Shown in pieces: positions 49,648 to 58,088 of a stretch of 64,000 nt of DNA. A model generated the notes under the pieces. The model ran no database searches. It was given only the letters and a program-made list of their open reading frames with translations, and was not told where the DNA came from. The first letter of the stretch is position 1. Every line of letters begins with the position of its first letter. This stretch comes from Pandoraea bronchicola. GTDB lineage: Bacteria > Pseudomonadota > Gammaproteobacteria > Burkholderiales > Burkholderiaceae. Location of the stretch: positions 434,001 through 498,000 of the forward strand of contig NZ_CABPST010000003.1 in assembly GCF_902459805.1 (NCBI RefSeq). The letters are read 5' to 3'. The translations under genes and the position numbers were made by a program.

Positions 49648-49676
49648 TTGCACTGCGATGGCAAATGCCATATAAT
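49648..49676 (+). promoter_or_regulatory. Promoter of the initiator tRNA gene
   Basis: TTGCAC (49648-49653) and TATAAT (49671-49676) with a 17-base spacer, 13 bases before the tRNA: a near-consensus sigma70 promoter. Confidence 0.85.
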
Positions 49677-49689
49677 CTAATTCTTCAGA

Positions 49690-49766
49690 CGCGGGGTGGA
49701 GCAGTCTGGCAGCTCGTCGGGCTCATAACCCGAAGGTCACAGGTTCAAATCCTGTCCCCGCAACCA
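49690..49766 (+). tRNA. Initiator tRNA-fMet (CAT)
   Basis: A 77-base cloverleaf including encoded CCA. Initiator marks are the unpaired C1-A72 at the acceptor end (CGCGGGG with CCCCGCA) and three consecutive G-C pairs in the anticodon stem (TCGGG CTCATAA CCCGA). The anticodon is CAT. The T-loop is GGTTCAAATC. Confidence 0.96.
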
Positions 49767-49772
49767 AATTTT

Positions 49773-49805
49773 AAAGCCTGATTTCCACAAGAAATCAGGC
49801 TTTTT
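49773..49805 (+). terminator. Terminator after tRNA-fMet
   Basis: AAAGCCTGATTTC (49773-49785) pairs with GAAATCAGGCTTT (49791-49803) around CACAA, continuing into TTTTT. Confidence 0.9.
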
Positions 49806-49892
49806 GCGTTTTGCCTCTGTCGCGGACTTGCTATCGGTGTACGTGTCCGATGCGCTGTGCGCGTTATTCAAGATATCCACTCGCGGCTTTCC

Positions 49893-50357
49893 ATGTCAGG
49901 CATCTTCACCACGAACGAAGACGAATTCGACGCCATCACCGAGCTTTGGGAGGCGTCCGTGCGCGCGACGCACGATTTCCTGAGCGACACCGATATTGCC
50001 TGGCTGCGTCCGCGCATCCGCAATAATTACCTTGGTGCTGTCACGCTGCGCGTGTTTCGTGACGATGGGGGCGTCCTTCGCGGTTTTCTGGGGGTGGCAG
50101 AGGGCAACGTCGAGATGTTGTTCGTCGCGCCTGACGCCCGCAGACAAGGCATTGGTGCCGCTTTACTGGCGTATGCCGTGCGAGAACTCGATTGCACGAG
50201 CGTCGACGTCAATGAGCAGAACCCGCAGGCGCTGGCGTTCTATCGGCGCGAGGGGTTCGAGGTGACTGGCCGATCGGAACTCGACGGGCAGGGCCGTCCG
50301 TTCCCGCTGCTGCACATGCGACTCGCTAACGCGAAGCTGGCAACAGGCGCTGCTTGA
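49893..50357 (+). CDS. GNAT family N-acetyltransferase
   Basis: A 154-residue acetyltransferase. The acetyl-CoA-binding motif A is VEMLFVAPDARRQGIGAALL, and the C-terminal motif is NPQALAFYRREGFEVTGRSE. The opening ITELWEASVRATHDFLSD is typical of the YjaB-like subgroup. The substrate is unknown. I use ATG 49893; GTG 49857 in the same frame would add 12 residues. Its 3' end overlaps the convergent EamA gene by 32 bases. Confidence 0.82.
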   Translation: MSGIFTTNEDEFDAITELWEASVRATHDFLSDTDIAWLRPRIRNNYLGAVTLRVFRDDGGVLRGFLGVAEGNVEMLFVAPDARRQGIGAALLAYAVRELDCTSVDVNEQNPQALAFYRREGFEVTGRSELDGQGRPFPLLHMRLANAKLATGAA

Positions 50358-51210
50358 TCTTCGCGCCGAAGACGTTCACCGCGAGGCCGGTCATGACGAG
50401 TGCCGCGCCCGCGATTTGCGGTCCGGCGAGTTGCTCGTCGAGCAGCAGGGCGGCGGAGGCGAGTCCGATGATCGGCACGAGCAGCGAGAACGGCGCGACC
50501 TGACTGGCGGGGTAGCGCGTCATCAGTCGGCCCCATAGCGAGTAGCCGACGAGCGTTGCGACGAAAGCGAGGTAAGCGATGGCGAAGATCGACGCCGCAG
50601 AGATATGCGAGAGCGAGTTCGCGATTTGTTGCGGGCCCTCGAACCAATAAGAGAGCAGGGCGAAAGGAATCGGCGGAATCAGGCTGGCCCAGACAACGAG
50701 GCCGACGAGATCGACCTTGCCGATCTTTTTCGTGACGATGTTGCCCGTCGCCCAGCTAAACGACGCACAAAGCGTAAGTACGAAGCCGAGCAGCGTCATT
50801 GCACTGCCGCCCTGCATGCCGATGACGGCAAGGCCTGCTGCTGCGATTAGCAGGCCGGCGACGTTCTGCGCACGAAAGCGTTCGCCGAGGCACAGCACGG
50901 CGAGTCCCAGCGTGAAGAATGCTTGCGCCTGTAGCACGAGCGACGCGAGGCCGGCGGGCATGCCGACGTACATTGCAGTAAACAAGAGGGCGAATTGCCC
51001 GAACGAGATCGAAGCGCCGTAGGCGATCAGCCAGCGCCACGGCACTTGCGGACGTTTGACAAAGAAGATCGCAGGGAAGGCGGCGAGCAGGAAGCGCAGT
51101 GCGCCCAGCAGCATGGGGGGCACGCCATGCAGGCCGACCTTGATCACGACGAAGTTCACGCCCCAGGCGAGTACGACGATAAGTGCCTGCAACAGATCCT
51201 TCGGTGCCAT
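50326..51210 (-). CDS. EamA/DMT-superfamily transporter
   Basis: A 294-residue ten-helix membrane protein with two EamA repeats: ALIVVLAWGVNFVVIKVGLHG at the N-terminus and LTLCASFSWATGNIVTKKIG midway. It resembles the amino-acid-metabolite exporter YdcZ/EamA group; substrate unknown. ATG 51210 (MAPKDLLQAL) is used. It overlaps the GNAT gene tail to tail and is divergent from dusA. Confidence 0.87.
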   Translation of the reverse strand: MAPKDLLQALIVVLAWGVNFVVIKVGLHGVPPMLLGALRFLLAAFPAIFFVKRPQVPWRWLIAYGASISFGQFALLFTAMYVGMPAGLASLVLQAQAFFTLGLAVLCLGERFRAQNVAGLLIAAAGLAVIGMQGGSAMTLLGFVLTLCASFSWATGNIVTKKIGKVDLVGLVVWASLIPPIPFALLSYWFEGPQQIANSLSHISAASIFAIAYLAFVATLVGYSLWGRLMTRYPASQVAPFSLLVPIIGLASAALLLDEQLAGPQIAGAALVMTGLAVNVFGAKIKQRLLPASR

Positions 51211-51438
51211 GCTGGCGTCTCCTTGTGCGGCATTGGTGTCATGGGCGAAGGCGAAAGTGTACTCTTGGGGCGTCGACGTGTCGTTCGAAAAAACCGTCCG
51301 ATGGCACGCGGGGCCGGGCCGAGGGGCTTCGCGCGGGGCAGGCGTACCCTGAGGGCATGACGTATACTTTGCGTTTTGTTGATCAAGAGACGTCGTCTTG
51401 CCAGACAGGGTGGCGTTTGCCGTATCTGAGGAATTTGC

Positions 51439-52452
51439 ATGAACCTGCCTGCCCGCCGCGTCAGCGTCGCGCCGATGATGGATTGGACGGATTCGAACTG
51501 TCGCGTTTTTCATCGTCAGCTTTCGCGTCACACGTGGCTGTATACCGAGATGGTCACGACCGGAGCGCTGTTGCACGGCGACGTCGCGCGTCATCTCGAC
51601 TTCGATGCGGTGGAGCATCCCGTCGCTTTGCAGCTTGGCGGCAGCGAGCCGCAGGATCTCGCGCGCGCGGCGAAGCTCGGTGAGCAGTGGGGGTATGACG
51701 AGATCAACCTGAACTGCGGTTGTCCGTCTGAGCGTGTGCAGCGGGGCGCGTTCGGTGCCTGTCTGATGGCCGAGCCGGCGTTGGTGGCCGACTGTGTGAA
51801 GGCGATGCGTGATGTGGTGCAGGTGCCGGTGACGGTCAAGCATCGCATTGGGATCGACGACGTCGAGTCGTTCTCATTCGTCGAGGACTTCGTCGGCAAG
51901 ATTGCCGAGGCCGGTTGTACGACATTCATCGTGCACGCGCGCAATGCCATCCTGAAGGGGCTGAGCCCGAAAGAGAATCGCGAGATTCCGCCGCTCAAGT
52001 ACGACTATGCGTATCGTCTCAAGCAAGTCTTCCCGCAACTCGAGATTCTGATTAACGGTGGTGTGAAGACGCTGGATGAAGTTGCACTTCATTTGCAGCA
52101 TGTCGACGGCGTGATGTTGGGCCGCGAGGCGTATCACAACCCTTACGTGCTGGCACAAGTCGACGCCCGCTTCTATGGCGACACGTCCCCGGTGAAATCG
52201 CGCGAGGAAGTGGAAGACGCGTTAATCGAATACGCGGCGGCGCAAGTGGAGAAGGGCCAGTATCTCGGTGCGATCACGCGTCATGCGCTGGGCCTGTATC
52301 GTGGCGTGCCGGGCGCACGCGGATGGCGTCGTGTGCTGTCAGATCCGAAACGTCTGAAGGCCGGCATCGGGGCATTCGAAGAGGCTCGTGCGCAGCTGCG
52401 TGCGGGTGCGGCTTCCGAGCGAGACGATGCGGAGTCGCTTGCGACAGCATGA
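51439..52452 (+). CDS. dusA: tRNA-dihydrouridine(20/20a) synthase DusA
   Basis: A 337-residue FMN enzyme reducing U20/U20a in the tRNA D-loop. The N-terminal VSVAPMMDWTDSNCRVFHR is the DusA signature, the catalytic Cys is in NLNCGCPSERVQRGAFGACLM, and TVKHRIGIDD, FIVHARNAILKGLSPKENR and LINGGVKTLDEV are conserved DusA segments. It stands next to tRNA-His. The Ala/Glu-rich tail is slightly extended. Confidence 0.95.
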   Translation: MNLPARRVSVAPMMDWTDSNCRVFHRQLSRHTWLYTEMVTTGALLHGDVARHLDFDAVEHPVALQLGGSEPQDLARAAKLGEQWGYDEINLNCGCPSERVQRGAFGACLMAEPALVADCVKAMRDVVQVPVTVKHRIGIDDVESFSFVEDFVGKIAEAGCTTFIVHARNAILKGLSPKENREIPPLKYDYAYRLKQVFPQLEILINGGVKTLDEVALHLQHVDGVMLGREAYHNPYVLAQVDARFYGDTSPVKSREEVEDALIEYAAAQVEKGQYLGAITRHALGLYRGVPGARGWRRVLSDPKRLKAGIGAFEEARAQLRAGAASERDDAESLATA

Positions 52453-52567
52453 CGTTTTGCGGTGACGGATGACGTTGCCATGCGAGCGTTCGCCGCGTGA
52501 GAAGACGATGTCGCGCATCGATCGTGCACGAGAGAGAAGAAATATTTCGAAGCAGTGAAAAAAGTGC

Positions 52568-52597
52568 TTGGCAGCGCAATAAAAACGTCGCTATAAT
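52568..52597 (+). promoter_or_regulatory. Promoter of tRNA-His
   Basis: TTGGCA (52568-52573) and TATAAT (52592-52597) with an 18-base spacer, 38 bases before the tRNA. Confidence 0.75.
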
Positions 52598-52635
52598 CTT
52601 GTTTCTGTTCAGCAAGTCAAGTTGCTGATCACGGC

Positions 52636-52712
52636 GGTGGCCGTAGCTCAGTTGGTAGAGTCCTGGATTGTGATTCCAGTCGTCGTGGGTTCGAGTCCCA
52701 TCGGTCACCCCA
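52636..52712 (+). tRNA. tRNA-His (GTG)
   Basis: A 77-base cloverleaf with the extra 5' G (G-1) opposite C73 that is specific to tRNA-His, anticodon GTG in TGGATTGTGATTCCA, and encoded CCA. The acceptor stem is GTGGCCG with CGGTCAC. The 3' end is the likely attachment site of the adjacent prophage: the integrase gene ends 68 bases away and points towards it. Confidence 0.96.
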
Positions 52713-52779
52713 AAATTCCTTGCTTTCCCCGGTAGTAACCACTTCGTTTGTCAACGAAATCCCCGATTTGTCAATTTGC

Positions 52780-53937
52780 TCACTTCGTCGGTGACGCTTT
52801 TCTCACGCGTCTGCGATCATAGTGCCGCATCGTCGTGCCCGGGTCTGCGTGTGCCGCAAAGTCGAACACGTCAGCCTCTCTGCGCTCGAGCTTTTCCGTG
52901 ATCGCGACTGGTCGGCCGTCGTTAAGCGTGAAGTACGCCGAGTGCCCAGAGATCAGATATGCCGCTCGCCTCTTCAGGTCATCCCATTCCGCGCGTACCG
53001 CTGGGTCGAACGTCGCAATCCATGCAAATTGCGCATCTTGCCAAACGCTTCCCCACCCGCTGCGCGTGTAGGCTTGCCCCGTTCGATTTCCAAACAGAGC
53101 CATGCCGGGAATGCGGCGCCCTTGTTGTGCGCGTTTGACGACCGTGCTCAGCCGAGGCGACCACGCTCGCAACTTCATTACCCTTTCCTCGCCGCGTTTC
53201 CGTTTGGCGCTTTCAACGATCACGCCGTCGTCCCGAACTCCTGAACGGTGAAACGGGCGAACCTCAGCCGCACGAAATCCGGTGAGATAGGCGAACATGG
53301 CCGCGCACCCCATCGTCTTGAAGGGGAGGTCTTGCCGGATGGCCCACAGGTAAAACCGTGTCACTTGGCTGGCCGTGACGTCGCGACGAACCACATCCGT
53401 CTCGTTCAGCATAAGCCCGACAAAAGGATTCACGTCGATCACTCCCCAGCGAACCGCATAGTTGCAGATCGTCTGCATGGCAGCCATGTCCTTGTTTGCG
53501 CTCGCCGGCGCACCAGCGGCGGCGCGGGCGTCCAGGTATTGATAGCCGTGCAACATCTTGAGCGACGTCGGCGACATACGGCCGAAGAACTTCGTGAGGT
53601 TGGCATACCGCGACTTGCGAACGGCAATCCCGTCCTTGCTTTGATCGCGGTAATGTTTCGGGTCGTAGTCCTTCTGAAAGCGGTCGATCATGTCGCCCAC
53701 CGAGCCGGCCACAATCTGTCCGGCTTGAATGTCCAGTGCGCGACGCTTTGCCGAAGACTCTGCGACACCTATGGCAGCCCTGTCACCAACCGGCGCAGTC
53801 GCCAGTGTCTCGCCGCGCCCGTCCGGATACAGGTAGATGAATGACACTTTCGTCACACCGGTTCGCTTATAGAGGCGTGGAACCGACGTCCGCTCCCTAC
53901 GCGGTGGCGAAGGCTTGGAGATTCGGCGTTTCATCAT
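52780..53937 (-). CDS. Tyrosine-type phage integrase
   Basis: A 385-residue tyrosine recombinase. The first catalytic Arg is in AYLTGFRAAEVRPFH, the nucleophile Tyr in TTMRHYDRRR near the C-terminus. The region that in relatives reads H-D-L-K is here WDDLKRRA, so the usual His is replaced by Asp. FDFAAHADPGTTMRHYD supplies the second His/Tyr box. Tandem ATGs at 53937 and 53934 are both possible. The start overlaps the end of the upstream DUF4224 gene by 41 bases, so both belong to one unit. The 3' end faces tRNA-His. Confidence 0.9.
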   Translation of the reverse strand: MMKRRISKPSPPRRERTSVPRLYKRTGVTKVSFIYLYPDGRGETLATAPVGDRAAIGVAESSAKRRALDIQAGQIVAGSVGDMIDRFQKDYDPKHYRDQSKDGIAVRKSRYANLTKFFGRMSPTSLKMLHGYQYLDARAAAGAPASANKDMAAMQTICNYAVRWGVIDVNPFVGLMLNETDVVRRDVTASQVTRFYLWAIRQDLPFKTMGCAAMFAYLTGFRAAEVRPFHRSGVRDDGVIVESAKRKRGEERVMKLRAWSPRLSTVVKRAQQGRRIPGMALFGNRTGQAYTRSGWGSVWQDAQFAWIATFDPAVRAEWDDLKRRAAYLISGHSAYFTLNDGRPVAITEKLERREADVFDFAAHADPGTTMRHYDRRRVRKASPTK

Positions 53938-54130
53938 GCTTTCTATCTTCAATTTCGTGTGCGATTCCCAACTTCTTGTCGCGGTATGCGCGCGCCACTT
54001 TGGGCAGCCCGTGGCTGTCGACCACGTAGCGCCAGCGGTGGCTGTCGAGCCATTTCATCATCATCGATCGCTGGTTCGGTTTGCATCCGATCAACTCGGC
54101 CAGTTCATGTGCGCTGAGGTAATTGTTCAT
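53897..54130 (-). CDS. DUF4224 domain protein (excisionase-like)
   Basis: A 77-residue protein beginning MNNYLSAHELAELIGCKPNQ, a winged-helix-like DUF4224 module, which in prophages is usually found directly before integrases and may act as a recombination directionality factor (inferred). WLDSHRWRYVVDSHGLPKVAR is conserved. ATG 54130 is preceded by a GTG codon that could also start. It lies three bases after the rep stop and overlaps integrase. Confidence 0.8.
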   Translation of the reverse strand: MNNYLSAHELAELIGCKPNQRSMMMKWLDSHRWRYVVDSHGLPKVARAYRDKKLGIAHEIEDRKHDETPNLQAFATA

Positions 54131-54133
54131 CAC

Positions 54134-54910
54134 TCAGTTCTCCCTCGTTGCCAGCCACAAACACCCCTGCCAGTCATCCCAGAACACCTGACAGTCATCC
54201 AAGCTCGCACCCCATGCCTCCGCCGCTTCGAAAGCGGTCACGATGGCCTTTTCGGGTTCGTCGTTGAGGATGTGGGCGATGGGTTGCCGCTCGGGGACCT
54301 CGATTCCCTTGCTGGTCCAATAGCGCTTCTCGTTCATCGTGTGTTCGGCGAAGTCCTTCGTGATGTATTTGCTCAAATACGCGGCCAGCTTGTGGTGCTG
54401 CCCCTTTTGGCGGAACGGATTGGAAACTCGGACGTAGCCGTTGTCGTTCCCGACGATTGAAATCCAGATCGCACGCAGCACGCGGTAGTTCTGGCGCCCC
54501 TTCACGGCGATGTGCAGATGCCATGCACCGCGCTTCTGACGTTCGGGGACTGCGACATATTGGAAGTCGAGGAGCTTCGCCAAACGACGCCGCAGCTTGT
54601 CATAGTCGCGTTTGAGACGCTCTTTGTCTTGCATGTTCTCCCGGTATGTCAGCGTGATCATGCGATCCGCGTGCATGGCCTTACAGCGCAATCTGACTCG
54701 CCGTTTAGCCCGCTTGGCTGCCACAAGCCGGTTGTCTTCCTTCTTCTCCGATTCGCCGCGCTTTGCCTTGGGTATCGTGTGAAGCTGCTGCGCCCGCATA
54801 TAGCGGTCGAACTGCGTAACGACGATCTCGAGCACTCCCTCTCCGAAGTCCCGGCCACCGACGAGATACTCGCGACGGAAGGGATAATCACTTACACTCG
54901 TTTCTAGCAT
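54134..54910 (-). CDS. HUH-endonuclease replication initiator (rolling circle Rep)
   Basis: A 258-residue Rep. The metal-binding HUH motif is GAWHLHIAVKG (HLH), and the catalytic motif with two tyrosines is KLAAYLSKYITKDF (YxxxY), as in superfamily I rolling-circle initiators. An earlier conserved motif is DRMITLTYRENM. It nicks the phage origin to start rolling-circle replication of the single-stranded genome. AGGAG lies correctly before ATG 54910. The hairpin-rich non-coding region upstream is a candidate origin. Confidence 0.88.
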   Translation of the reverse strand: MLETSVSDYPFRREYLVGGRDFGEGVLEIVVTQFDRYMRAQQLHTIPKAKRGESEKKEDNRLVAAKRAKRRVRLRCKAMHADRMITLTYRENMQDKERLKRDYDKLRRRLAKLLDFQYVAVPERQKRGAWHLHIAVKGRQNYRVLRAIWISIVGNDNGYVRVSNPFRQKGQHHKLAAYLSKYITKDFAEHTMNEKRYWTSKGIEVPERQPIAHILNDEPEKAIVTAFEAAEAWGASLDDCQVFWDDWQGCLWLATREN

Positions 54911-55031
54911 GGCAACTCCTGATTGTCGTGTTGATGTACAGGCCTCGAACCGTTCCTGCGGTCGGGGCCTTCTCTTTTTTCGGGGGGAGTGTTCTTGCCT
55001 TTGCGGGCGGGTCTTGCCGGGTGTTTGTACG
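54911..55031. other. Prophage non-coding region with hairpin (candidate origin/packaging region)
   Basis: Between rep and the secretin gene. AGGCCTCGAACCG (54940-54952) pairs with CGGTCGGGGCCT (54959-54970) with one bulge, 12 pairs, followed on the forward strand by TCTCTTTTTT (54971-54980). It may be a forward-strand terminator, the double-stranded origin hairpin for Rep, or a packaging signal; sequence alone cannot decide. Confidence 0.55.
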
Positions 55032-56735
55032 TTAAGTGTTACTGATATAAATATAGGGGCGCGCTTCGCGCGCCCCCGCCGTCCTCGACCCTGCGGGCGG
55101 CGGGGGCGGCCGACGCGGCGCTCTTTCTGACCTCAGTGCCACTTCACGCGCGGCGCCGACGGCAAAGCGGTTTTCAGTGAGGGGATGTGCGGTTGACGTT
55201 GCGGCTTCGGCCGGCGTTGGCGGTACCACCCGCTGCTCGGTCGCGCGGGTCGCGCTGGGTCGCGCGTCATCGGCCCGGACTTCGCTGTGAGGCTCGTGGG
55301 CACTCTCGGCTTCGGCATCGGCGCCGACACTCCCGACGCTAGATTCCCTCACTCGCTCGACCTGGAGCATCAACAGGATTTCAGTGTTCGAGGTGGCGTC
55401 GCTACGACTGTCCAGAAAGCGCGGCAGGAAAGCCAAGCCCGTGCGGTTGTCGGTGGTCTTGTTGGTCGTGAGCCCGCCCATGAGGATCACGTCACCGTCA
55501 TGCAGACTGATTTCAGTGCTGACTTCTCGGGTGTTGAGCGTTGGCGAGTTGTTCACGCCCGTTGTCGTTTTCACGAAGTCACTGATTTGCTGAGTGACTC
55601 GCAGATCGATGATTCGGTCTTTGACGGTTGGGGCCAGTTCGAAGATGACACCTGACGAGTGGTATTCGACCGACTGCACCGGTTCACCGCCGCCGCGCGG
55701 ATAACTCACAGACTTGAGGATAGGCACCTTCTGGCCGACAGTGAGACGTCCCCTAGCTCCCGAGCGTATGCGCAGATTCGGGCTGTTGATGACCTGGAAA
55801 CGGGTGTCTTTTGCCAGCGCCGAGAAGATCGTGGAGAAGTCGCCCGCTTTCAAGCGGATGGCGTTGCCGAACTTGTCCCCATCTACCGAGACCTCAATAC
55901 CGAGCCCCTTCGTGAGCAGATCTAGCGCGAGTTGGAAGGCAGAGCCGCGTTCGCTGCTGTTGACGACCTCATACGCCGCCGCCCGCACGCTGACCTCGCC
56001 CATTGGCGTGTCCAGTTGGGGCAGCAGACGTTTGAGCACGGCGATTTCATCCAGCGTGCCATGAAACAGCAGTGTGTCGCCGCGCTGATCGATCAGGGAC
56101 GCCGCAGAGCCTTCCGGGGCATTGCCGCCCACACGAGCTTCTGCAGGGGCTGACACCGGCCGATTCACGGTGAACTGACCACGGAACAACGGGCTGACCA
56201 ATCGCGCAAGGTACGCCGTGTCGCGATAGTGGGGACGGTAGACGAACGCGTCTCTGTTAGGTTCGGCCTGTTCCTCGATGTCCAGGCGTTTAAACACGAA
56301 GTCAACGCCGGAACGAGTCTCGACCGCGAACCCAAGAGATTCCAGAAACAATGCGAGGAACGCCTTCAGGTCGCCATGCTTGGTGTCGTATCTGAAGGAC
56401 ACAAGGCGCTGATCTTGCAAAACCTCCGGCGCGATGACATAGGGCGTTTTGACAGCCTCGCCATAGAGCAGCGTAACGAGTTGTGAGACGTTTACGAGTT
56501 GGAAATCGAACGCGCCATTGCTTGGCTTTTTCAGCCGCGCCAAGGGAGGGGGCTCCATTCGCTTTTGTCGTAACTCTGCCTCTAGCATCGGCCGGCTGGA
56601 ATAATCCAGCGGCGAGTATTCGTCTTGCGGCATGAACCCATTGAAGTCGATGGGCGCGGGCACGATCTTAGTATCGTTGGCAAAAGCTACCGCGCACGCG
56701 AGCAACAGAACCGATGCGAATAATCGCCGCTTCAT
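55032..56735 (-). CDS. Phage-encoded secretin (pIV-like)
   Basis: A 567-residue outer-membrane channel for virion export. It has a signal peptide (FASVLLLACAVAFA), periplasmic N-domains (FDFQLVNVSQLVTLLYGEA), and the secretin domain (VIFELAPTVKDRIIDLRVTQ, ISLHDGDVILMGGLTTNK). The last 110 residues are low complexity (Arg/Pro/Ala) and pass through a perfect 9-bp DNA hairpin (55056-55076), so the tail may not be conserved. It overlaps zot by four bases (ATGA). Many related inoviruses use a host secretin; this one carries its own. Confidence 0.92.
   Translation of the reverse strand: MKRRLFASVLLLACAVAFANDTKIVPAPIDFNGFMPQDEYSPLDYSSRPMLEAELRQKRMEPPPLARLKKPSNGAFDFQLVNVSQLVTLLYGEAVKTPYVIAPEVLQDQRLVSFRYDTKHGDLKAFLALFLESLGFAVETRSGVDFVFKRLDIEEQAEPNRDAFVYRPHYRDTAYLARLVSPLFRGQFTVNRPVSAPAEARVGGNAPEGSAASLIDQRGDTLLFHGTLDEIAVLKRLLPQLDTPMGEVSVRAAAYEVVNSSERGSAFQLALDLLTKGLGIEVSVDGDKFGNAIRLKAGDFSTIFSALAKDTRFQVINSPNLRIRSGARGRLTVGQKVPILKSVSYPRGGGEPVQSVEYHSSGVIFELAPTVKDRIIDLRVTQQISDFVKTTTGVNNSPTLNTREVSTEISLHDGDVILMGGLTTNKTTDNRTGLAFLPRFLDSRSDATSNTEILLMLQVERVRESSVGSVGADAEAESAHEPHSEVRADDARPSATRATEQRVVPPTPAEAATSTAHPLTENRFAVGAAREVALRSERAPRRPPPPPAGSRTAGAREARPYIYISNT
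55056..55076 (-). terminator. Perfect hairpin within the 3' end of the secretin gene
   Basis: GGGGCGCGC (55056-55064) pairs with GCGCGCCCC (55068-55076) around TTC. On the reverse strand it is followed by an AT-rich stretch (TATATTTATAT), so it may terminate the morphogenesis transcript even though it is inside the reading frame. Confidence 0.45.
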
Positions 56736-57775
56736 TGCGCGTCCCCCATAAAGCTCGAGCTTGTCCGGCTCCCTGACCAGACCGTGACGCGCCTGCCGTC
56801 AATGGTGCCAATGGTGGCAATGCCGTGGTTCTGAAACATGGACGGAGATTCAACGCGCAGACGGCCCGTGCTGTCGGCGACAACGACGTGACGCTCGCTA
56901 CCGATGGTGTATCGACCGGCGACGCGCCAGTCAGTGCTGAACGTGGGGTCGTAACGAGGCAGGGCGCCTTGCTCGTTCGATGCAGCAGCAGTGGGTGTTT
57001 TGTTTGCCCCTGGCAGATGCTCACCGCGAAAGAAACCAGTGATGTACCACGCACTTACGCCAACAATGCAGAGCATCAATACGAAGATGAACCAGATCCG
57101 AACGTTCGCGAGCTTGTTCTGACACTTGTCGATGGCTTTCTCTTTTCCCTTGCCACCCGCGTAGGACTGGTACAGCGGGAAAATTGCTTTGCTGTAGCGC
57201 TTGGAGAATGTGTCGACGCGGGTGGACTTCGTGATCTTGCCGCCTTCGTACATCTCCACGCGGTAGTTCTGGTTCAGGCCCAATTCCTTGAGCTTCTTCG
57301 TGACAAACGTCATTTCGACAACCGAGCGCAATTGCCGGTGAAGATCGCCTATCGACTGGATCATGAGCGCCACGTCGCACGCCACACCGGTCTCAGGGTG
57401 CACATAGTGGCGATGCATGCGGAAGAAGCGCATATGTTCGGGCGCGAGCTTGTTGCCTATCGACCAGAAATTCCATGCTTCATCGATAGCGACAAGATCG
57501 CCTGGCAAAACGATAGACGGCGCATCAGGCTTTGTTTCGTCGGGGAAGAATCCCTCACGTGTCACGTCATCGTTAGTGACAGAGATGATCGTGCCCAACC
57601 TGTCCGGTTCGGCCTTTTTGACGTCGATACAGTAGTCCCGAATGGCGTCCGGCTGGATACCGTCGATGTTGGTCACTACCCGACGACCTGCTATGACGGC
57701 CGGTACGATGACGCTGCTAACCACTTCATAACTCTTACCTGACCCCATCAAGCCTGTATATGCGTTGATCGCCAT
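56732..57775 (-). CDS. zot: Zonular occludens toxin family protein, phage assembly ATPase (pI-like)
   Basis: A 347-residue membrane ATPase for virion assembly and export. Walker A is GLMGSGKS (residues 8-15), Walker B is LVAIDEAWNFW (about 92-102), and there is one membrane segment (IWFIFVLMLCIVGVSAWYI, about 228-246) with a periplasmic C-terminal domain. The Zot name comes from the CTX phage; the toxin activity should not be assumed. It starts three bases after the DUF2523 gene and its stop overlaps the secretin start. Confidence 0.94.
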   Translation of the reverse strand: MAINAYTGLMGSGKSYEVVSSVIVPAVIAGRRVVTNIDGIQPDAIRDYCIDVKKAEPDRLGTIISVTNDDVTREGFFPDETKPDAPSIVLPGDLVAIDEAWNFWSIGNKLAPEHMRFFRMHRHYVHPETGVACDVALMIQSIGDLHRQLRSVVEMTFVTKKLKELGLNQNYRVEMYEGGKITKSTRVDTFSKRYSKAIFPLYQSYAGGKGKEKAIDKCQNKLANVRIWFIFVLMLCIVGVSAWYITGFFRGEHLPGANKTPTAAASNEQGALPRYDPTFSTDWRVAGRYTIGSERHVVVADSTGRLRVESPSMFQNHGIATIGTIDGRRVTVWSGSRTSSSFMGDAQ

Positions 57776-57778
57776 GTG

Positions 57779-58081
57779 TCACCCCATCAACGGAATGCGG
57801 CGCAGCATGAACCGGTTTGCCATCGCAGCTAGGACGAGCGGCATGCCTTCAGGGAACGCCATGAGTTCGAGCCAGTACCAGACCGACGGCGGAATGCTCA
57901 CAAACGCGTTCGATAGCGTGTCTGCCTTGGGCAGAATGCCAGCTCCTTTAAGCACCTCAATGAATCCCGTTGTGACAAACCACAGGGCGAAGAACGTGCC
58001 GAATTTCACGACCACGCCCCGCAAGATGAATTGCAGGACGGAGTTGAAGGCCGAGGTGAATGCTTCGAATAGGGTGCTCAT
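57779..58081 (-). CDS. DUF2523 membrane protein (pVI-like minor coat)
   Basis: A 100-residue protein with several hydrophobic segments (FGTFFALWFVTTGFIEVL, WYWLELMAFPEGMPLVLAAMA). DUF2523 lies between the adsorption protein and Zot in inoviruses and is regarded as the equivalent of pVI, the minor coat protein at the pIII end. ATG 58081 (MSTLFEAFTSAF) is used. It lies seven bases after the upstream gene. Confidence 0.85.
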   Translation of the reverse strand: MSTLFEAFTSAFNSVLQFILRGVVVKFGTFFALWFVTTGFIEVLKGAGILPKADTLSNAFVSIPPSVWYWLELMAFPEGMPLVLAAMANRFMLRRIPLMG

Positions 58082-58088
58082 TGCGGCC

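Noticed and set aside
52713-52790. Direct repeats TTGTCAA and CACTTCGT after tRNA-His as attachment core
   Set aside because: They are short, occur only on the left side, and no matching copy was found at the right end. They could be integrase arm sites, but nothing more can be supported.
56732-57775. Zot as a true enterotoxin or virulence determinant
   Set aside because: The Walker motifs, membrane segment and gene neighbours show a phage assembly ATPase. Toxin activity was described for the CTX phage C-terminal fragment and cannot be transferred by name.
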